From Acidobacteriota bacterium (GTDB lineage: Bacteria > Acidobacteriota > Vicinamibacteria > Vicinamibacterales > SCN-69-37), in assembly GCA_021824055.1 (NCBI GenBank), contig JAKALV010000003.1, positions 1 through 34,278 on the forward strand: DNA of 34,278 nt, in the 5' to 3' direction. The translations under genes and the position numbers were made by a program. This document shows positions 29,543 through 34,278 of the stretch, piece after piece. Numbering within the stretch: the first letter of the stretch is position 1; each line of letters begins with the position of its first letter. The notes below the pieces were generated by a model. The model was not told the origin of the DNA. It made no database searches and was given only the letters and a program-made list of their open reading frames with translations.

Positions 29543-30666
29543 TGGAAGCCATTCTGGCGCTGGAGAACGGACAGATATTCCGCGGCAAGGCCGCGGGCGC
29601 CGCCGGTGAGACGGGCGGCGAGGTGGTGTTCAACACCGCCATGACCGGGTATCAGGAAGTGCTGACCGACCCGTCGTACTCGGGGCAGATTGTCACGATG
29701 ACGTCGGCGGAAATCGGCAACTACGGCGTGGCCCGTGAGGATCAGGAATCGCGCGGGCTGCACGTGGCCGGTTTCATCGTGCGCGATGCGTCGCCGATGG
29801 CGAGCAACTGGCGCGCCGACGGCACGCTTCGCGACTACCTGACGTCCCACAACGTCGTCGCGATCTCGGATATCGACACGCGGGCCCTCACGCGCGTCCT
29901 GCGCTCGAGCGGCGTCATGCGCGGCGTGATGGCGACCGGATCACCCGATCCCGAGACGCTGGTCGCGCGCGCGCGCGCGCTGCCGCAGATGGAAGGCAGC
30001 GACCTGGTCACGGGCGTGACCTGCGGCGAGGCCTTCGACTGGATGCCGCCCGCCGACGATCCCGACTACGTCGTGGCGCCCTCGCGGAAGGCCGCGCGCG
30101 TGCTGCGCGTGGCCGCGTACGACTACGGCATGAAATGGAACATCCTGCGCCGGTTCACCGCGCACGGTTGCGCCGTGCGTGTGTATCCCGCGGGAACGCC
30201 GGCGGCCGATGTTCTGGCGACGCAACCGGACGGCGTGTTTCTGAGCAATGGCCCTGGCGATCCGGCGGTGCTCGACTACGCCATCGCGAATGCGAAGGTG
30301 CTGATTGCCTCGGGCGTGCCGGTCTTCGGGATCTGCCTGGGCCACCAGCTCCTCAGCCTGGCCATGGGGGCCTCCACGTTCAAGCTGAAATTCGGCCACC
30401 GCGGCGCCAATCACCCCGTGAAGGAGCTGCGGACCGGCAAGATCGAGATCACGTCGCAGAATCATGGATTCGCGGTGGATCCCGACTCGCTGCCGTCGCA
30501 CGTGCAGGTGACGCATCTGAATCTGTACGACGGCACGATTGAAGGCGTGCGTCACGCGCGCCAGCCGGTGTTCTGCGTGCAATACCACCCCGAGGCGGCG
30601 CCGGGTCCGCACGACGCCGATTATCTGTTCAGCCAGTTTCTCGGGGAGATGGAACATCGTGCCTAA
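29539..30666 (+). CDS. carA: Carbamoyl-phosphate synthase small chain
   Basis: Glutamine amidotransferase subunit that feeds ammonia to CarB for carbamoyl phosphate, used for pyrimidines and arginine. 375 aa. N-terminal CPSase domain (ILALENGQIFRGKA..., FNTAMTGYQEVLTDPSYSGQIV); C-terminal class I amidotransferase with nucleophile C266 in GICLGHQ and the H350-E352 pair in QYHPEAAPGP. The ATG at 29539 overlaps the upstream stop (ATGATGG); a second ATG follows at once. It overlaps carB by 8 bp. A (GC)n run near 29966-29981 encodes VARARAL and could be prone to slippage. Confidence 0.97.
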   Translation: MMEAILALENGQIFRGKAAGAAGETGGEVVFNTAMTGYQEVLTDPSYSGQIVTMTSAEIGNYGVAREDQESRGLHVAGFIVRDASPMASNWRADGTLRDYLTSHNVVAISDIDTRALTRVLRSSGVMRGVMATGSPDPETLVARARALPQMEGSDLVTGVTCGEAFDWMPPADDPDYVVAPSRKAARVLRVAAYDYGMKWNILRRFTAHGCAVRVYPAGTPAADVLATQPDGVFLSNGPGDPAVLDYAIANAKVLIASGVPVFGICLGHQLLSLAMGASTFKLKFGHRGANHPVKELRTGKIEITSQNHGFAVDPDSLPSHVQVTHLNLYDGTIEGVRHARQPVFCVQYHPEAAPGPHDADYLFSQFLGEMEHRA

Positions 30667-33600
30667 GCGCACCGACTTGAAACGCATCCTGGTGCTGGGG
30701 TCCGGTCCGATCGTCATCGGCCAGGCGTGTGAGTTCGACTACTCGGGCACGCAGGCCTGCAAAGCGCTGCGGGCCGAAGGCCTCGAAGTCATTCTCGTCA
30801 ACAGCAATCCGGCCACGATCATGACCGATCCGGAATTCGCGGATCGCACGTACGTCGAACCGTTGACCGTGGATGTGGTGGAGAAGATCATCGCCAAGGA
30901 ACGGCCCGATGCGGTGCTGCCCACCGTCGGCGGCCAGACCGCGCTGAATCTCGCGGTCGAGCTCGCCGAACGGGGCGTGCTCGCGAAGTACGGGGTCGAG
31001 CTGATCGGCGCGTCCATCGAGGCGATTCAGGTCGCGGAAGACCGCCAGAAGTTCAAGGACGCCATGCGCGACATCGGCGTCGACGTCCCGAAGAGCTACG
31101 TCGTACGGTCGATGGACGACGCCGTGATCGCGGCCGAGGAGATCGGATTTCCGATCATCATCAGGCCGTCCTTCACGATGGGCGGCGTCGGCGGCGGGAT
31201 TGCGTACAACGTCGAGGAATTCCGCGAGATCGCCGGGCGTGGGCTCAGCATGAGTCCCGTCCACGAGATTCTGGTCGAGCAGTCGGTGATTGGGTGGAAG
31301 GAATTCGAGCTCGAAGTGATGCGCGATTGCGCGGACAACTTCGTGGTGATCTGTTCGATCGAGAATATCGATCCGATGGGCGTGCACACCGGGGACTCGA
31401 TCACGATCGCGCCGGCGCTGACCCTGACCGATCGCGAGTACCAGCGGATGCGCGACGCCGCGCGCAAGATCATCCGGCGTGTGGGCGTGGAAACCGGCGG
31501 GTCGAATATCCAGTTCGCGGTCAATCCGGCCAACGGCCAGATGATCGCGATCGAAATGAACCCCCGCGTGTCGCGGTCGTCCGCGCTGGCGTCGAAGGCC
31601 ACGGGTTTTCCGATCGCGAAGATCGCGGCGAAGCTCGCGCTCGGCTACACGCTGGACGAGATTCCGAATGACATCACGCGGCTGACACCGGCCTCGTTCG
31701 AGCCCACGATCGATTACATCGTCACCAAGGTGCCGCGGTGGGCGTTCGAGAAGTTTCCGCAGGCGGATCGCACGCTGACGACGCAGATGAAGTCGGTGGG
31801 CGAGGCGATGGCGATCGGGCGCACGTTCAAAGAGTCGTTTCTCAAAGCCTTTCGGTCGCTCGAACTCGGGTCGAGCGGGCGCCTGTTCGGGCAGACGCGG
31901 CCGGGCGGCCCGTTCGCCGATGAAGACGACGCGGCGCTCCAGCGCGCGATCAGCGTGCCGACCGACCGGCGCATGTTCGCGGTGTTCCGCGCGCTTGAGC
32001 GCGGCTGGAGCCTCGATGAACTCCATCGGCTCACCAAGATCGATCCGTGGTTCCTGACGCAGTTTGAAGAGGTCATGGCCATGGCCCGATCGGCGGCGGC
32101 CGAGGGCGCCGAGGCTCTGTCGGCCGAACGCCTGCGCGATCTGAAGCGCGCGGGTTTTGGCGACGCCGATCTGGCCGTCATTCTCGGGGTCGGCGAAGGC
32201 GAGATCCGCGCAGAGCGGCTCGCGGCCGGGCTGGCGGCGTCCTACAAGCGGATCGACACGTGTGCCGCCGAGTTCGAGTCGTTCACGCCGTACATGTATG
32301 GCAGCTACGAACGCGAGTGCGAGGCGAATCCGACGCCGAAGCGGAAGGTCGTGATTCTCGGCAGCGGTCCGAACCGCATCGGCCAGGGCATCGAGTTTGA
32401 CTATTGCTGCTGTCATGCGGCGTTTGCCCTGCAGGCCGAGGGGTACGAGACGATCATGGTGAACTGCAACCCTGAAACCGTCTCCACCGACTACGACACC
32501 GTCGACCGCCTGTACTTCGAGCCGCTGACCTTCGAGGACGTGACCGCGATCATCGATCGCGAGAAGTCCGCCGGCGCGGACGTGTCGTGCGTCGTCCAGT
32601 ACGGCGGACAGACGCCGCTCAAGCTGTCGCTGAGCCTGCACGCGGCCGGCGTGAAAATCATCGGCACGTCGCCGGATTCCATTGATTTGGCGGAAGATCG
32701 TGAGCGGTTCTCGAAGCTGTTGTCGGAGCTCGACATCCCGCAGGCCTCGAGCGGCATCGCGCGATCACCGGAGGAGGCGCGTGAGGTCGCGACGTCGATC
32801 GGGTTTCCAGTGGTCGTGCGTCCGTCGTATGTGCTCGGTGGACGCGCCATGGCGATCGTGTACGACATGGGCACGCTCGAACGCTACATGCGCTTCGCGG
32901 TCAACGCGGCGCCGGAACATCCGATCCTGATCGACAAGTTCCTCGAGGATGCGTTCGAGATCGACGTGGATTGCGTGGCCGACGGCACCGGCGCGGTGAT
33001 GATCGGCGGCATCATGGAGCACATCGAGCAGGCCGGCATCCACTCCGGCGACAGCTCGTGCGTCGTGCCCCCTGTGCAGCTCCCGGAGCGCCACGTGGCG
33101 ACCATCCGCGAGTACACGCGGCGCATCGCGCGCGCCATCAACGTGATCGGCCTCATGAACACGCAGTTCGCCGTGAAGGACGACGTCGTGTACGTGCTCG
33201 AGGTGAATCCGCGCGCGTCGCGCACGGTACCGTATTTGTCGAAGGCCACCGGCGTGCCGCTGGCCAAGGTCGCCGCGCAGGTCATGGTGGGGCGCACGCT
33301 CGCCGACCTCGGGCTTACCGAGGACCTCACCGTGTCGGGACATTTCGTCAAGACGCCCGTGTTTCCCTTCGTGCGCTTCCCGGGCGTGGACACGCTGCTC
33401 GGCCCGGAGATGAAATCGACGGGCGAAGTCATGGGCGGAGCCGAGTCGTTCGGCGCGGCGTTCGCCAAGGCGCAGCTCGGCGCGGGGAACCGTCTGCCGC
33501 TCTCCGGCACCGCGTTCATCAGCGTGAACAACAACGACAAGCACAACGTCGTGCCCATCGCGCGCGATCTGGCGGCCCTGGGATTCAAGCTGATTGCCAC

Positions 33601-33916
33601 GCGCGGCACGGCGGCGTACCTGCGCGCGCACGGCCTCGAGGTCGACATCGTCTACAAGATCAACGAGGGCCGGCCGCACATCGGCGACGAAATCCTGAAC
33701 AAGCGCGTGGCGCTCGTCATCAACACGCCGCTCGGCCGCGAGTCCTTCTTTGACGACCGCACCGTGCGGCGCGTGGCCATGCTGAATGGCGTTCCGGCGG
33801 TGACCACGCTCACCGGCGCCGCCGCCACGGTCAGCGCGATTGCCGCATTGCGTGCGGAAGGACTGACCGTGAAATCCCTGCAGGAATATCACGCGGTCGG
33901 GCAAGGTATCCGCTAA
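30659..33916 (+). CDS. carB: Carbamoyl-phosphate synthase large chain
   Basis: Makes carbamoyl phosphate from bicarbonate, ammonia and two ATP, partnered with CarA. 1085 aa, the normal length. Two homologous ATP-grasp halves are visible: first LVLGSGPIVIGQACEFDYSG and GGQTALNLAVEL, with SFTMGGVGGGIAYN; second VILGSGPNRIGQGIEFDYCC, GGQTPLKLSL and RPSYVLGGRAM. The C-terminal MGS-like allosteric domain (about 940-1085) contains FKLIATRGTAAYLRAHG and ALVINTPLG. The start is GTG at 30659 inside the carA stop region. A reverse-strand amidohydrolase fragment overlaps or abuts its 3' end. Confidence 0.97.
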   Translation: MPKRTDLKRILVLGSGPIVIGQACEFDYSGTQACKALRAEGLEVILVNSNPATIMTDPEFADRTYVEPLTVDVVEKIIAKERPDAVLPTVGGQTALNLAVELAERGVLAKYGVELIGASIEAIQVAEDRQKFKDAMRDIGVDVPKSYVVRSMDDAVIAAEEIGFPIIIRPSFTMGGVGGGIAYNVEEFREIAGRGLSMSPVHEILVEQSVIGWKEFELEVMRDCADNFVVICSIENIDPMGVHTGDSITIAPALTLTDREYQRMRDAARKIIRRVGVETGGSNIQFAVNPANGQMIAIEMNPRVSRSSALASKATGFPIAKIAAKLALGYTLDEIPNDITRLTPASFEPTIDYIVTKVPRWAFEKFPQADRTLTTQMKSVGEAMAIGRTFKESFLKAFRSLELGSSGRLFGQTRPGGPFADEDDAALQRAISVPTDRRMFAVFRALERGWSLDELHRLTKIDPWFLTQFEEVMAMARSAAAEGAEALSAERLRDLKRAGFGDADLAVILGVGEGEIRAERLAAGLAASYKRIDTCAAEFESFTPYMYGSYERECEANPTPKRKVVILGSGPNRIGQGIEFDYCCCHAAFALQAEGYETIMVNCNPETVSTDYDTVDRLYFEPLTFEDVTAIIDREKSAGADVSCVVQYGGQTPLKLSLSLHAAGVKIIGTSPDSIDLAEDRERFSKLLSELDIPQASSGIARSPEEAREVATSIGFPVVVRPSYVLGGRAMAIVYDMGTLERYMRFAVNAAPEHPILIDKFLEDAFEIDVDCVADGTGAVMIGGIMEHIEQAGIHSGDSSCVVPPVQLPERHVATIREYTRRIARAINVIGLMNTQFAVKDDVVYVLEVNPRASRTVPYLSKATGVPLAKVAAQVMVGRTLADLGLTEDLTVSGHFVKTPVFPFVRFPGVDTLLGPEMKSTGEVMGGAESFGAAFAKAQLGAGNRLPLSGTAFISVNNNDKHNVVPIARDLAALGFKLIATRGTAAYLRAHGLEVDIVYKINEGRPHIGDEILNKRVALVINTPLGRESFFDDRTVRRVAMLNGVPAVTTLTGAAATVSAIAALRAEGLTVKSLQEYHAVGQGIR

Positions 33917-34277
33917 GCCTCAGGTTTCCCTGCCACCAGGCATCGTCCGCAGCGGTCGCCGGTCCCATCGTGTGATCGCCCATGCGAAGCGCGTGGGCCG
34001 CGTTGAGAGTGGCCATCTTGATGGCCGCGGCCGGAGGAATGCCGGCCAGCACGAGCGCGTGCAGCCCGCGGTGCACGCCGAACCCGGAGAGGTATTCACC
34101 CCAGTTCGGGTGATCGGTGCCGACGGTGATCAGCCGCGCGCCGCTCCGGTCGTAGAAGCGCTTCACTTCCTTCATCGTGGAGCGCATCTTTGCCGTCAGC
34201 GTTCGACCCGGCCTGACGGGACGACGAGTGCGGCCGAGGCGCGCACGGAGGATAATGGGTCCGAGGTGTTGCCATGC
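33831..34277 (-). CDS. Amidohydrolase fragment, 5' end cut by window and 3' end apparently broken
   Basis: The frame is open from the right window edge. It has the late part of an amidohydrolase barrel: RFYDRSGARLITVGTDH, with the metal-binding-type Asp in GTDH, then GFGVHRGLHALVLAGIPPAAAIKMATLNAAHALRMGDH, typical of imidazolonepropionase/prolidase-like amidohydrolases. The usual next motif (xxPGKxADLVV) and about 50 more residues are missing. The frame instead runs 28 codons into the antisense of carB. Another frame reads LVAGKPEA just before a stop at 33913-33915, which suggests a frameshift or deletion. Upstream of the ATG at 34187 the frame stays open, so 34187 is not the true start. Confidence 0.5.
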   Translation of the reverse strand, partial: AWQHLGPIILRARLGRTRRPVRPGRTLTAKMRSTMKEVKRFYDRSGARLITVGTDHPNWGEYLSGFGVHRGLHALVLAGIPPAAAIKMATLNAAHALRMGDHTMGPATAADDAWWQGNLRLSGYLARPRDIPAGISRSVLPHAMRQSR

Positions 34278-34278
34278 G

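Noticed and set aside
29966..29981. (GC)n run in carA as a phase-variation tract
   Set aside because: Short dinucleotide run in frame in an essential gene; expected from Ala/Arg codons in GC-rich DNA.
30629..32641. 670-aa reverse open frame opposite carB
   Set aside because: Antisense to a complete CarB with normal codon use.

Overview
The window comes from a high-GC bacterial chromosome. The best guess is Acidobacteriota, probably class Vicinamibacteria. This rests on an Oar-like TonB receptor with an N-terminal carboxypeptidase-regulatory domain, large secreted M14 and M28 peptidases with Ala/Gly/Pro-rich inserts, a bacillithiol gene (bshC), Hanks-type kinases, and frequent GTG/TTG starts. 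No rRNA, tRNA, phage genes, transposase gene or CRISPR array was seen.

Layout from left to right. A secreted M14 peptidase (cut by the left edge) overlaps a secreted M28 aminopeptidase. Next come a type IV pilin-like prepilin, a truncated small secreted protein and a half-size EamA-like membrane protein. A reverse-strand block follows: serine/threonine kinase with a zinc ribbon, ilvE, pilT, recX and alaS, with rsmE diverging from the kinase. Facing rsmE is the heat-shock operon hrcA-grpE-dnaJ-prmA, with a variant CIRCE operator and no dnaK. Beyond it lie a four-helix-bundle (S23/IVP-type) gene between inverted short-repeat arrays, a class A penicillin-binding protein, a ROK regulator, the TonB-dependent receptor, an argH-like lyase, bshC (convergent), a PEGA-domain pseudokinase overlapping carA, carB, and a broken amidohydrolase cut by the right edge.

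The coding content is mostly housekeeping: protein quality control, translation, arginine/pyrimidine precursors, cell wall and pili. The unusual content is between the genes. Arrays of 7-, 8- or 9-bp units recur in inverted pairs or next to a hairpin: pilT/ilvE (CCTGGAC type), rsmE/prmA (CGTGAAG type inside an 18-bp terminal inverted repeat), hrcA/IVP gene/PBP (GATTCCC type) and TonB receptor/argH (AAGGCAG type). A 196-bp cruciform-forming element lies between alaS and recX. The most interesting unit is the IVP gene enclosed by arrays that are complementary to each other. This resembles the layout of 23S rRNA intervening sequences, but at a chromosomal site outside an rRNA gene, and one arm runs into the hrcA promoter.

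Many transcription-unit starts carry a TAnnnT hexamer 6-9 nt before the start codon and no ribosome-binding site, which suggests leaderless mRNAs. All functional calls come from reading translations and motifs by eye; no database search was possible.
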